The notes beneath the pieces were generated by a model. It had not been told where the DNA came from. It saw nothing but the letters and a program-made list of their open reading frames with translations, and ran no database searches. Shown here piece by piece: positions 1 through 7,605 of a DNA stretch of 11,131 bases. The position numbers and the translations under genes were made by a program. This DNA comes from an uncultured Oscillospiraceae bacterium (GTDB lineage: Bacteria; Bacillota; Clostridia; Oscillospirales; Acutalibacteraceae), in contig USBH01000027.1 of assembly GCA_900552925.1 (NCBI GenBank), positions 1 to 11,131 on the forward strand, in the 5' to 3' direction. Positions within the stretch are counted from its first letter, which is position 1. Each line of letters opens with the position of its first letter.

Positions 1-678
1 ATCCTCGAGGTGCTGCCCGGCGCGAACTGCGGCGCGTGCGGCTTTTCGGGCTGCTCGGGCTATGCGGCGGCCCTCTCGAAGGGCGAGGCACAGGTCGGCC
101 TCTGCTCGCCCGGCGGCGAGGCCTGCGCAAAGGCCTGCGCCGAGCTGCTCGGCGTCGGCGATGTGTCGGTCGAAAAGAAGACGGCGCTCGTCCACTGCAT
201 GGGCAGCTACGACATGACGAGCGACAAAATGAATTACGACGGGATTCAAAGCTGCTCGGCGTCCACGTTTTTGGCCGGCGGCATCACGAGCTGCCGCTTC
301 GGCTGCATGGGCATGGGCGACTGCGCGGCGGTGTGCGCGTACGGCGCGATCAGCATCTGCAACGGTCTGGCGTCGATCGACCCGCACAAGTGCCGCGGCT
401 GCTCGCAGTGCGTCGCCGCCTGCCCGAAGGGGCTCATCAGCTTTGTGCCGCTCAGGAAGCAGGCCGTCGTGCGCTGCTCGAACTGCGACAAGGGCGCGCA
501 GACGACGAAGGTCTGCAAGATCGGCTGCATCGGCTGCATGAAGTGCGTGAAGTCCTGCGAGTACGGGGCCGTGCAGGTCGAAAACTTCTGCGCGAAGGTC
601 GACCCCGCCAAGTGCGTCGGCTGCGGCAAGTGCGTCGAAGCCTGCCCGCGGCACGTCATCACGCTGCTGGACGTATAA
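1..678 (+). CDS. rnfB: RnfB, Rnf electron-transport complex iron-sulfur subunit (5' partial)
   Basis: The reading frame is open from base 1 to TAA at 676-678, so the N-terminus (membrane anchor and start of the first cluster domain) lies outside the window. The visible part begins with the RnfB four-cysteine [4Fe-4S] domain (LPGANCGACGFSGCSGYAAA, with a fourth Cys further on). It continues with several ferredoxin-type Cys clusters, including CRGCSQCVAACPKG and CVGCGKCVEACPRH, and a Cys-rich stretch between them. In the Rnf complex this membrane-associated subunit passes electrons between ferredoxin and the other subunits, coupling ferredoxin:NAD+ oxidoreduction to ion pumping. In Clostridia rnfB is usually the last gene of rnfCDGEAB, which fits the terminator 13 bases downstream. 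It converges on hydF. Another polyferredoxin is possible, but the first motif strongly favours RnfB. Confidence 0.9.
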   Translation: MLEVLPGANCGACGFSGCSGYAAALSKGEAQVGLCSPGGEACAKACAELLGVGDVSVEKKTALVHCMGSYDMTSDKMNYDGIQSCSASTFLAGGITSCRFGCMGMGDCAAVCAYGAISICNGLASIDPHKCRGCSQCVAACPKGLISFVPLRKQAVVRCSNCDKGAQTTKVCKIGCIGCMKCVKSCEYGAVQVENFCAKVDPAKCVGCGKCVEACPRHVITLLDV

Positions 679-690
679 CCGGCTGCAATA

Positions 691-725
691 AAAAAAGCTG
701 TACCAAGCTTCGGTACAGCTTTTTT
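691..725. terminator. Bidirectional intrinsic terminator between rnfB and hydF
   Basis: A perfect stem pairs AGCTGTACC (696-704) with GGTACAGCT (712-720) around a 7-nt loop. It is flanked by an A-run (691-695) and a T-run (721-725), so it gives a stem plus U-tract on both strands. It sits between two convergent genes, 13 bases after the rnfB stop and 19 bases beyond the hydF stop, and should end both transcripts. Confidence 0.93.
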
Positions 726-743
726 GCTGTGTATGGGCCGCGG

Positions 744-1943
744 TCAGAGCAGGTCCGCGTACTCCTCAAACGGCGCGAGGCTGCGCATTAAGATGCCGTT
801 CATGTAGGCGATCAGGATGCCGTAGTTCGTGTAGGGCACGCCGCTCTCCTCGGCGAAGCTCTGCCGGTACTGCATCTCGCGCTCGTTCAGCATGCAGCCG
901 CCGCAGTGGACGACGAGCGCGTAGGGGGAGAGGTCCTCCGGGAAGCCGCCGCCCGCGGTGAACGCGAACCGCAGCGTTTTTCCGGTGTGCTTCTGGATCC
1001 ACGCCGGCAGCTTGACGGTGCCGATGTCGGCGCACTGCCTGTGGTGCGTGCACCCCTCGGAGATCAGCACGCAGTCGCCGTCGCGCAGCGTCTCGATCGA
1101 GGCCGCGCCGCGCGCCGCCGTCTCCAGCACGCCCTTGTAGCGCGCAAAGAGGATCGAGAACGAGGTCAGCGGCACGGTTTCGGGCACAAGCGCCTTGACC
1201 TTGCCGAACGCCTGGCTGTCGGTCACGACGAGCCGGGGCGGCTGCTTCAGGCCCGCGAGCACGCCGGGCAGCGTCTCCACCTGCGTGACCGAGCAGGTCG
1301 CGCCCGCGTCGAGAATGTCGCGGATCGACTGCACCTGCGGCAGGATCATGCGGCCCTTCGGCGCGGATTCGTCGATCGGCGTGACGAGCACGACGTGGTC
1401 GCCCGGCTCGAGCAGGTCGCCGAGGATCGTTTTCTGTCCGGCGCCGGTCTGCGCGAGCGCCGCGATGCGTTCCTTGAGCGCGCCGATGTTCTCGCCGGTC
1501 AGCGCGCTGACGGTGATTTCGTTTTCACCGGCCGGCGCGACCGCCTGCAGATCCGCCTTGTTGTAGACCGTGAGGAACGGCACGCCTTTTTTCCGGAAGA
1601 GCGCGCAGAGCGCTTCGTCCTCCTCCGTCTTGCCCGCCGTGCCGTCCACGACGAGCACGGCGACGTCGGTCTTGTTCAGCACCTGCCGCGCACGCTGTAC
1701 GCGCAGCGCGCCGACTGTACCCTCGTCGTCGATGCCGGGCGTGTCGATGATGACGACCGGGCCGAGCGGCAGCAGCTCCATCGATTTCTGCACCGGGTCG
1801 GTCGTCGTGCCCTTCACGTCGGAGACGATCGAGAGCGGCTGCCCGGTCACAGCGTTGACGACGCTCGATTTTCCGGCGTTGCGCCTGCCGAAAAACGCGA
1901 TGTGCACGCGGTTGCCCGAGGCGGTTTCATTCAGTCCAGCCAT
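744..1943 (-). CDS. hydF: HydF, [FeFe]-hydrogenase H-cluster maturation GTPase
   Basis: This 399-aa protein has the usual HydF length. It is the scaffold on which the 2Fe subcluster of the [FeFe]-hydrogenase H-cluster is assembled before transfer to apo-hydrogenase. The N-terminal GTPase domain shows the P-loop GRRNAGKS (19-26), a switch I threonine region KGTTTD (about 44-49), DTPG (67-70), NKAD (128-131) and SAL (146-148). The C-terminal cluster-binding domain has the family motif CxH...HCxxC (C298, H300, H346, C347, C350), so the ligands are intact. The frame stays open 14 codons upstream, but the ATG at 1941-1943 has an AAAGGTGG ribosome site about 10 bases before it and begins with a HydF-like N-terminus. 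It is the last gene of the operon, 82 bases after hydG, and ends at the shared terminator. Confidence 0.96.
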   Translation of the reverse strand: MAGLNETASGNRVHIAFFGRRNAGKSSVVNAVTGQPLSIVSDVKGTTTDPVQKSMELLPLGPVVIIDTPGIDDEGTVGALRVQRARQVLNKTDVAVLVVDGTAGKTEEDEALCALFRKKGVPFLTVYNKADLQAVAPAGENEITVSALTGENIGALKERIAALAQTGAGQKTILGDLLEPGDHVVLVTPIDESAPKGRMILPQVQSIRDILDAGATCSVTQVETLPGVLAGLKQPPRLVVTDSQAFGKVKALVPETVPLTSFSILFARYKGVLETAARGAASIETLRDGDCVLISEGCTHHRQCADIGTVKLPAWIQKHTGKTLRFAFTAGGGFPEDLSPYALVVHCGGCMLNEREMQYRQSFAEESGVPYTNYGILIAYMNGILMRSLAPFEEYADLL

Positions 1944-2025
1944 GTTTGTGGCCCACCTTTCTTTATCGGATTGCGGAGAAAGCACGCACGGCTTAAAGCG
2001 CCGGTGCGGCGGCCTGCGGGGGAAA

Positions 2026-3441
2026 TCAGAAGCGGAAGTCGCGCTCGCCGCCGGCGATCTTGCCGATGTACTCCGCGGTGAGGCGGCGCGTCTTTTCGTT
2101 CGGGATGTTGGCGAGCTCCTTTTCGATCATCGCCTCGCCGACGCGCTTCGTCTCCGCGCTCGCGTAATCCTCGAGGAATTCCTTCAGCGTGATCAGCGCA
2201 TTCGGGTGGCAGCAGTTCTGGATCTGCCCGCTCTTGCACAGGCTCATGAAGCGGTCGCCGGTGCGACCCTCGCGGTAGCACGCCGTGCAGAACGACGGGA
2301 TGTGCCCGTTTTCCATCAGCCAGCGGACGACCTCGTCGAGCGAGCGCTGGTCGGAAACGTCGAACTGCTCGGTGTCGGTCGGGCGCTCCTCCTCGGCGTA
2401 GCCGCCGACGCTCGTCCGCGACGCGCCGCTGATCTGCGAAACGCCGAGCTTGATGACCTGCTCGCGCACCTTCTGGCTCTCGCGCGTCGAGATGATCATG
2501 CCGGTGTACGGCACCGCGATGCGGATCAGCGCGCAGATTTTGGCGAACGTCTCGTCGCTGATGCCGTTGTCGAACTTTGTCGGGTCGATGTCGTCGGCCT
2601 TCTTGAGGCGCGGCACGCTGATCGTGTGCGGGCCGACGCCGTGTACGGCTTCCAGGTGCTCCGCGTGCATGAGCTGGCCCGCGAATTCGTAGCGGTACAG
2701 CTCGAGGCCGTACAGCACGCCGAGGCCCACGTCGTCGATGCCGCCCTCCATCGCGCGGTCCATCGCCTCGGTGTGGTAGGCGTAGTTGTGCTTCGGTCCC
2801 GTCGGGTGCAGCTTCTCGTAGCTTTCCTTGTGGTAGGTCTCCTGGAACAGGATGTAGGTGCCGATGCCGGCCTCCTTGAGCTTTCTGTAGTTTTCCACGG
2901 TCGTCGCCGCGATGTTGACGTTGACGCGGCGGATCGCGCCGTTCTTGTGCTGGATGCCGTAGATCGTCTTGATGCAGTCGAGGATGTACTCGATCGGGTT
3001 GTTGACCGGGTCCTCGCCGGCCTCGATCGCAAGGCGCTTGTGGCCCATGTCCTGCAGGGCGACGACCTCCTTCGCGACCTCCTCCTGCGTCAGCTTGCGG
3101 CGCGGGATATGGCCGTTCTGGCGGTGGTACGGACAGTATACGCAGCCGTTCACGCAGTAGTTCGAGAGGTAGAGCGGCGCGAACATGACGATGCGGTTGC
3201 CGTAAAACCTGCGCTTGATCTCGCCGGCCAGCGCGTAGATTTCCTCGATGACCTCGGGGATCTCGCAGGCGAGCAGGACGGAGGCCTCCCGGTGGGAAAG
3301 GCCCTTGCATTCCCTGGCCTTGTCGAGAATTTCGCGGATCAGCGGCCGGTTGTTGCAGTTTTCGTCGGCGTACCGCAGGGTCGCCTCGATTTCTTCGTGG
3401 GAGATAAACTCCTCGGCTTTCATGGATTTCGGATCGTACAT
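2026..3441 (-). CDS. hydG: HydG, radical-SAM tyrosine lyase for H-cluster assembly
   Basis: This 471-aa protein matches HydG in length and motifs. HydG cleaves tyrosine with S-adenosylmethionine, giving p-cresol and the CO and cyanide ligands, and builds the Fe(CO)2CN unit used for the hydrogenase H-cluster. The radical-SAM cluster motif is C96-x3-C100-x2-C103 (in YCVNGCVYCPYH). The C-terminal auxiliary cluster motif CX2CX22C is present as C385, C388 and C411, so both clusters look functional. The ATG at 3439-3441 has an AAAGGA site about 11 bases upstream; an in-frame ATG at 3421-3423 lacks as good a site. The gene is preceded by the TM1266-like regulator (65-base gap) and followed by hydF. 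No hydE is in the window, so the third maturase must be encoded elsewhere or be replaced. Confidence 0.97.
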   Translation of the reverse strand: MYDPKSMKAEEFISHEEIEATLRYADENCNNRPLIREILDKARECKGLSHREASVLLACEIPEVIEEIYALAGEIKRRFYGNRIVMFAPLYLSNYCVNGCVYCPYHRQNGHIPRRKLTQEEVAKEVVALQDMGHKRLAIEAGEDPVNNPIEYILDCIKTIYGIQHKNGAIRRVNVNIAATTVENYRKLKEAGIGTYILFQETYHKESYEKLHPTGPKHNYAYHTEAMDRAMEGGIDDVGLGVLYGLELYRYEFAGQLMHAEHLEAVHGVGPHTISVPRLKKADDIDPTKFDNGISDETFAKICALIRIAVPYTGMIISTRESQKVREQVIKLGVSQISGASRTSVGGYAEEERPTDTEQFDVSDQRSLDEVVRWLMENGHIPSFCTACYREGRTGDRFMSLCKSGQIQNCCHPNALITLKEFLEDYASAETKRVGEAMIEKELANIPNEKTRRLTAEYIGKIAGGERDFRF

Positions 3442-3506
3442 GATCGATTTGTTCCTTTCTTTCGGGGCAGCCGCAGCTTTCCCGTTAGTTTTCTATCGGA
3501 TCGCCG

Positions 3507-3785
3507 TCAGCGCGACGGCGCTTCCTCCGTGTTGTCGCTCGTGAAGTTCGAATACGCCGTCTTGATGTTGACGCCGGCGATCCGCCCGAGCTTGCCCGCC
3601 ATCGCGCTGATGGCGTCCTGCGGCGCATCCACCGCAACGCTGATGATGTGGATGTTCCGCTGCCGGTAAGGGATGCCCATGCGGCCGATGATGTACTGCC
3701 CGTACTGGTGCAGCACGGCGTTGACCGCCTCGGCGCAGGCGCTGTCCTCCAGAATGATGCTCATAACCGCAACGCGTGTCTGCAT
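3507..3785 (-). CDS. TM1266-like putative iron-only hydrogenase system regulator
   Basis: This 92-aa protein begins MQTRVAVMSIILED and has alternating strand/helix character with short motifs such as NIHIISVAVDAP and KLGRIAGVNIKTAYSN. It resembles the small ACT/NikR-C-like family named after Thermotoga TM1266, which is usually encoded beside hydE/F/G genes and is thought to regulate the hydrogenase system. The reading frame extends about 80 codons further upstream, but that extension reads through the promoter and leader and has no protein-like composition. The ATG at 3783-3785 has a GGAAAGGAC ribosome site upstream and gives the family length. It is the first gene of the regulator-hydG-hydF operon. 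No separate DNA-binding domain is visible, so its mode of action is unknown; a ligand- or metal-sensing role is inferred from the fold family. Confidence 0.82.
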   Translation of the reverse strand: MQTRVAVMSIILEDSACAEAVNAVLHQYGQYIIGRMGIPYRQRNIHIISVAVDAPQDAISAMAGKLGRIAGVNIKTAYSNFTSDNTEEAPSR

Positions 3786-3987
3786 GTGCAACCGTCCTTT
3801 CCAAAATGAATTCATACCATAGGAAATAAAAGATGCTTCCCGCCGAAAATACGGGAAGCACAGGCAGACGGGCGCAGCCCGTCCGATTGTTCCGTATGAT
3901 TTCGGCTTCCACGCGGCCGTGGCCTTGTGTGCAGAACGAAAGAATTGTAGCGGCGGCGCGCCGCAGGATTGGCTTTGGCGGGCCGGT
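3786..3987 (-). promoter_or_regulatory. Structured 5' leader of the hyd operon (candidate attenuator or riboswitch-like RNA)
   Basis: The predicted transcript start near 3987 leaves about 200 nt before the first start codon, unusually long for this operon. Reading on the minus strand, the leader holds a CCACG/CGTGG hairpin (3922-3909, 4-nt loop), a GACGGGC/GCCCGTC hairpin (3883-3867) and a terminator-like hairpin (3860-3834) with a U-rich tail. A GGAAGC segment at 3910-3905 can pair with the GCTTCC at 3859-3854, which forms the 5' arm of the terminator. That pairing would break both the terminator and the first hairpin, the layout expected of an antiterminator. No convincing ORF lies here. 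I do not recognise a named riboswitch class. The structure is read by eye, not computed. Confidence 0.5.
3824..3860 (-). terminator. Terminator-like hairpin inside the hyd leader (putative attenuator)
   Basis: On the minus strand TGCTTCCCG (3860-3852) pairs perfectly with CGGGAAGCA (3842-3834) across a 9-nt loop, followed by TCTTTTATTT (3833-3824). The shape is that of an intrinsic terminator, but it lies upstream of the first gene of the operon and about 40 bases before its start codon, so it would act as an attenuator. Confidence 0.6.
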
Positions 3988-3993
3988 GTCTTC

Positions 3994-4022
3994 ATTATAA
4001 TAGGAGAAGCGCCGCGCGTCAA
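3994..4022 (-). promoter_or_regulatory. Sigma-A-type promoter of the hyd operon
   Basis: On the minus strand TTGACG (4022-4017) is followed after exactly 17 bases by TATAAT (3999-3994). This is one mismatch from the perfect housekeeping consensus. It points toward the TM1266-like gene, hydG and hydF and predicts a start near 3987. It is divergent from the groESL promoter about 140 bases away. Confidence 0.85.
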
Positions 4023-4158
4023 GCGGCAATGCGGCCGGGAAAGCCGAAAAAAGGCGGGCGCAAAAGGCCGTTTCCGGCGCAGGACGGCGGCGCACCGCGG
4101 TTTGTGAAGGCTTAAATATTACAAAAATGTTAAAAGTGAAATTTTCTGGAAATACCTA

Positions 4159-4187
4159 TTGACTTTTATTGACCAAGTGATTAGAAT
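4159..4187 (+). promoter_or_regulatory. groESL promoter
   Basis: TTGACT (4159-4164) and TAGAAT (4182-4187) are separated by 17 bases, a good housekeeping-sigma promoter. The start would fall about 4194, inside the CIRCE operator. An AT-rich stretch (about 4111-4148) directly upstream of the -35 could act as an UP element. Confidence 0.85.
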
Positions 4188-4191
4188 AAGT

Positions 4192-4218
4192 TTAGCACTC
4201 GGGGATAAAGAGTGCTAA
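4192..4218 (+). promoter_or_regulatory. CIRCE operator (HrcA binding site)
   Basis: TTAGCACTC (4192-4200), a 9-base spacer and GAGTGCTAA (4210-4218) form the perfect CIRCE inverted repeat. HrcA binds this element to repress groESL and dnaK operons and releases it under heat or misfolding stress. Here it overlaps the predicted transcription start, so bound HrcA would block initiation. Confidence 0.97.
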
Positions 4219-4380
4219 AGCCAAGCGTTCCGACAGGATGCGGCGGCTTTTAACCATGCAACGCTTTACCGTCGCCGACCGGCGGCGGGTTTCGCGCAAA
4301 GCTCCGCGGGCGCGGAAACAGATTTTAAAATGCGGGGAGAAAGGATACGGCGCAGGATTCGGCGCCGAAAGGTAGGAACC

Positions 4381-4665
4381 ATGACCATTAAACCTTTGAC
4401 AGACAGAGTGCTCATTCAGGCTGAGAAGGCCGAAGAAACCACAAAGAGCGGCATCGTGCTCACAAGCGCAGCGCAGGAAAAGCCGCAGGTCTCGCGCGTG
4501 ATCGCGGTAGGCCCGGGCGGCATGGTGGACGGCAAGGAAGTCGTCATGCAGCTCAAGGCAGGCGACCGTGTCATCACCGGCAAGTACACCGGCACCGAGG
4601 TCAAGATCGACGGCGAGGAGTATACGATCGTCCGTCAGTCCGACGTGCTCGCGATCGTCGAGTAA
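4381..4665 (+). CDS. groES: GroES, co-chaperonin (Hsp10)
   Basis: This 94-aa protein has normal GroES length. It forms the heptameric lid of the GroEL folding chamber in the cytoplasm. Visible marks are the N-terminal IKPLTDRVL strand, the mobile loop that contacts GroEL (around EETTKSGIVL), the VGPG turn, and the C-terminal YTIVRQSDVLAIVE. The frame is open 17 codons further upstream to an ATG at 4330, but the ATG at 4381 follows an AAAGGTAGG ribosome site and gives the conserved N-terminus. The 5' leader is about 185 bases and contains a GC-rich hairpin (CCGTCGCC/GGCGGCGG region, about 4270-4289). It is first in the groES-groEL operon, under CIRCE/HrcA control. Confidence 0.97.
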   Translation: MTIKPLTDRVLIQAEKAEETTKSGIVLTSAAQEKPQVSRVIAVGPGGMVDGKEVVMQLKAGDRVITGKYTGTEVKIDGEEYTIVRQSDVLAIVE

Positions 4666-4733
4666 TCCAGACTTTAAGAAATTTTCTGCCGGTGCGGGAG
4701 GCGGAACCGGCGCTTCGCAGAGCGGAGTCATAA

Positions 4734-6401
<1,668 letters not shown>

Positions 6402-6453
6402 TAGATGCCGAAAACCCTTGAAATGACTGGATTCCAGCGTAGAGAAAAGCGGA

Positions 6454-6474
6454 TTTACGCCAAACTTACGCCAC
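6454..6474. repeat. 21-bp direct repeat, copy 1 (paired TTACGCC units)
   Basis: This copy starts TTTACGCCAAAC and ends TTACGCCAC. It is repeated exactly at 6499-6519, 45 bases later. Each copy holds two TTACGCCA octamers 11 bases apart, about one helical turn, so the pair gives four octamers (6455, 6466, 6500, 6511). It lies in the gene-free stretch 6402-6726 directly after groEL, at the change from core to accessory genes. Such arrays can be integrase arm-binding or repressor sites; that function is inferred. Confidence 0.75.
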
Positions 6475-6498
6475 AAAAAAACCGTATTAGAGCGAAAT

Positions 6499-6519
6499 TT
6501 TACGCCAAACTTACGCCAC
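6499..6519. repeat. 21-bp direct repeat, copy 2 (paired TTACGCC units)
   Basis: This is an exact second copy of the 6454-6474 repeat. The intervening 24 bases are AT-rich with a short A-run. Apart from the repeats and the two hairpins at 6546-6587 and 6685-6723, I see nothing recognisable between the groEL stop and the toxin remnant at 6727. Confidence 0.75.
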
Positions 6520-6545
6520 GAATGAAGCGCATGATAGGGTAACTA

Positions 6546-6587
6546 ATACCCGGTACTCACTCTGTTTGAGTACCGGGTATTTTTATT
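6546..6587 (+). terminator. Strong intrinsic terminator downstream of groEL
   Basis: A perfect 14-bp stem pairs ATACCCGGTACTCA (6546-6559) with TGAGTACCGGGTAT (6567-6580) around a 7-nt loop, followed by TTTTATT. It is the first terminator after the groEL stop (145 bases away). It may end the groESL transcript, or belong to the inserted DNA if the repeats mark a boundary. Confidence 0.88.
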
Positions 6588-6684
6588 ATTTCAGGAACAA
6601 AGGCACAGGGATACTAGCAATCATAGGGTTTCTGTTTTTGCGAGACAGGCCGGGCCTTGATATGCCAGCCCAACCGAGCATGGA

Positions 6685-6723
6685 AAAACCGCCGTACAGG
6701 GGATTCCCCCATACGGCGGTTTT
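6685..6723. terminator. Bidirectional terminator after the toxin-antitoxin remnant
   Basis: AAAACCGCCGTA (6685-6696) pairs with TACGGCGGTTTT (6712-6723); the loop can fold further through GGGG/CCCC. A-runs and T-runs flank the stem on both strands. On the minus strand it follows the stop at 6727 by only a few bases, so it is the natural terminator of the antitoxin/toxin operon. Confidence 0.85.
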
Positions 6724-6726
6724 CCT

Positions 6727-6869
6727 TTATTTGCCGAACAGATCACTGTGCGTCCCGGTGCGGCCAAGGCGGATTCCAGCAGCCCTTCGTCCCGAATCCC
6801 CTCCGTGCCCGAACTCCCGAATCAGATCGGAATGCAGGGCGAGGACCTGCTTTTCGACAGGGTCCTCAT
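6727..6869 (-). pseudogene. Doc-family toxin remnant fused to a YafQ/RelE-type toxin tail
   Basis: The ATG at 6869-6867 overlaps the antitoxin stop (ATGA), as in phd-doc operons. Reading across small indels gives the Doc N-terminus: MRTLSK, then QVLALHSDLIREFG, then TEGIRDEGLLESALAAP. One base appears lost near 6850 and two near 6808, and the original frame has a TGA between them. After that the Doc sequence stops. The next segment, in another frame, reads RTGTHSDLFGK and ends at TAA (6729-6727), which resembles the C-terminus of YafQ/RelE-type toxins. An intact Doc is well over 100 residues and carries the Fic motif; none of that is present. The toxin is therefore dead, and the locus looks like a recombination product of two toxin-antitoxin operons. 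The Doc call is firm; the YafQ tail rests on about 11 residues. Confidence 0.72.
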
Positions 6870-7108
6870 TTTGCCAGCTCCTCGTAGGCGCGGTGGTTCT
6901 TGGCGATGAGACGCCGGGATACGGCCATCACATCCTCGTCCTCCGCCGTCTGTTCGTTTTCCACCTGACTGTATTCCACCAGCACGTAGCGCGGGACGTT
7001 GTTCTTCAGGATGACGGCCACGCCGTTCTCGTCCACCAGCCGGGCAACACGGGAGAAATTCTGGTTCGCCTCCGTGATGGAGACAAGGTTCTTCGTATCC
7101 ACAACCAT
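6866..7108 (-). CDS. Phd/YefM-family antitoxin
   Basis: This 80-aa protein begins MVVDTKNLVSITEANQNFSR and continues with VILKNNVPRYVLVEY, the N-terminal DNA-binding half typical of Phd/YefM antitoxins. An acidic C-terminal region follows that would normally wrap the toxin. The ATG at 7106-7108 sits 8 bases after AGGAGG; a GTG three codons upstream overlaps that site and is not likely used. The downstream Doc toxin overlaps by four bases but is broken, so this antitoxin is now unpaired. It probably represses its own promoter at 7130-7158, where an inverted repeat overlaps the -10. It could still neutralise a related Doc toxin elsewhere, which is inference. Confidence 0.9.
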   Translation of the reverse strand: MVVDTKNLVSITEANQNFSRVARLVDENGVAVILKNNVPRYVLVEYSQVENEQTAEDEDVMAVSRRLIAKNHRAYEELAK

Positions 7109-7123
7109 GTGAAACACCTCCTA

Positions 7124-7158
7124 CCTCTTATTATACCCGAATAATAGGAGAAATACAA
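7124..7158 (-). promoter_or_regulatory. Antitoxin promoter with overlapping operator-like inverted repeat
   Basis: On the minus strand TTGTAT (7158-7153), 17 bases, then TATAAT (7135-7130) form a promoter with a perfect -10 and weak -35. CCTCTTATT (7124-7132) and AATAATAGG (7140-7148) form an inverted repeat with one mismatch and a 7-base spacer covering the -10. This is where a Phd-type antitoxin would bind for autoregulation. Confidence 0.7.
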
Positions 7159-7237
7159 CCTATTTTATAGGGCGATGCCAATTTTCTCTGTTTTCCCTCC
7201 TGCGTGTCCCATCCCGACGGCGTATAGAGTGGGGAGC

Positions 7238-7284
7238 GCGGCGGATGGCATACAATGCTCGGAACAGACTCATCCATCCGCCGC
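7238..7284. repeat. 11-bp perfect inverted repeat
   Basis: GCGGCGGATGG (7238-7248) and CCATCCGCCGC (7274-7284) are perfect inverted arms around a 25-base loop. There is no T-run on either side, so it is not a standard terminator. It may be RNA structure or a protein site. Confidence 0.7.
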
Positions 7285-7356
7285 ACCACCTTTCAAAACC
7301 GGATTCCATTTTTCGGCGTGTCGGGTAAGCGCTTCCCGTAGAATATGGAATTGGGC

Positions 7357-7385
7357 GGAGGCTTGAGGTACAGCTCAAATACTCC
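7357..7385. repeat. Two-step hairpin
   Basis: GGAG (7357-7360) pairs with CTCC (7382-7385), and inside it TTGAG (7363-7367) pairs with CTCAA (7374-7378) around a 6-base loop. The internal bulges on both sides suggest RNA structure rather than a dimeric protein site. The strand is not known. Confidence 0.5.
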
Positions 7386-7416
7386 TGGGTCTCAGCCCCT
7401 TCTCTCATGAAACTCA

Positions 7417-7443
7417 CCCCCGAGGGTTTTCCACCTTCGGGGG
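7417..7443. repeat. GC-rich hairpin
   Basis: CCCCCGA (7417-7423) pairs with TCGGGGG (7437-7443), with possible extra GG/CC pairs inside. No T-run follows on either strand. It lies 31 bases after the two-step hairpin, so the two may belong to one structured RNA. Confidence 0.5.
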
Positions 7444-7576
7444 ATTTCCATATCCGGCGCGATCCCGGTCCGTCCTCCGTTTCCTGTGGTATCCTTTTTG
7501 TCAGGCGATGGTTGGATGCGTATTCGTAATACCTCCAAATGTTGTCTGTTATCACACAGCCCAATCACTGCCTTCA

Positions 7577-7605
7577 GCCCCGGTCTTCGGATCGGGGCCT
7601 TTTTT
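7577..7605 (+). terminator. Intrinsic terminator with UUCG tetraloop
   Basis: GCCCCG (7577-7582) pairs with CGGGGC (7593-7598), extended inward by G-T, T-A and C-G pairs closing a TTCG tetraloop (7586-7589), followed by a run of six T (7600-7605). It is a very strong plus-strand terminator. No plus-strand gene precedes it within 1 kb, so it ends an unseen transcript or acts as a leader attenuator for the gene at 7742. Confidence 0.88.

Noticed and set aside
1570..3669. Long plus-strand open frame (699 codons) opposite hydF and hydG
   Set aside because: It is an antisense shadow caused by high GC. The minus-strand genes carry all family motifs and start signals.
3860..3990. Loose resemblance of the hyd leader (minus strand) to cobalamin-riboswitch pieces, such as CCGCTAC, GGCCAC and GTGGAAGCC in order
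   Set aside because: The most conserved core segments (GGGAA and GGTGAAA-type boxes, ACTGT) are absent, and the predicted start leaves too little 5' sequence. A covariance search would decide.
6566..7144. Plus-strand 192-codon frame over the antitoxin
   Set aside because: It is antisense to the Phd-type antitoxin and the Doc remnant, and it starts inside a terminator.
7320..7445. Minus-strand similarity to a TPP riboswitch (GGGGGTG, GGCTGAGACCC, CTACGGGAAG)
   Set aside because: The spacing is wrong, the CTGATCTGG/GCCAGCG half is missing, the region instead folds into a different hairpin, and no thiamine gene follows.
7160..7564. Minus-strand 134-codon frame in the hairpin region
   Set aside because: It crosses several hairpins, has low-complexity Arg-rich content and no convincing ribosome site or family.
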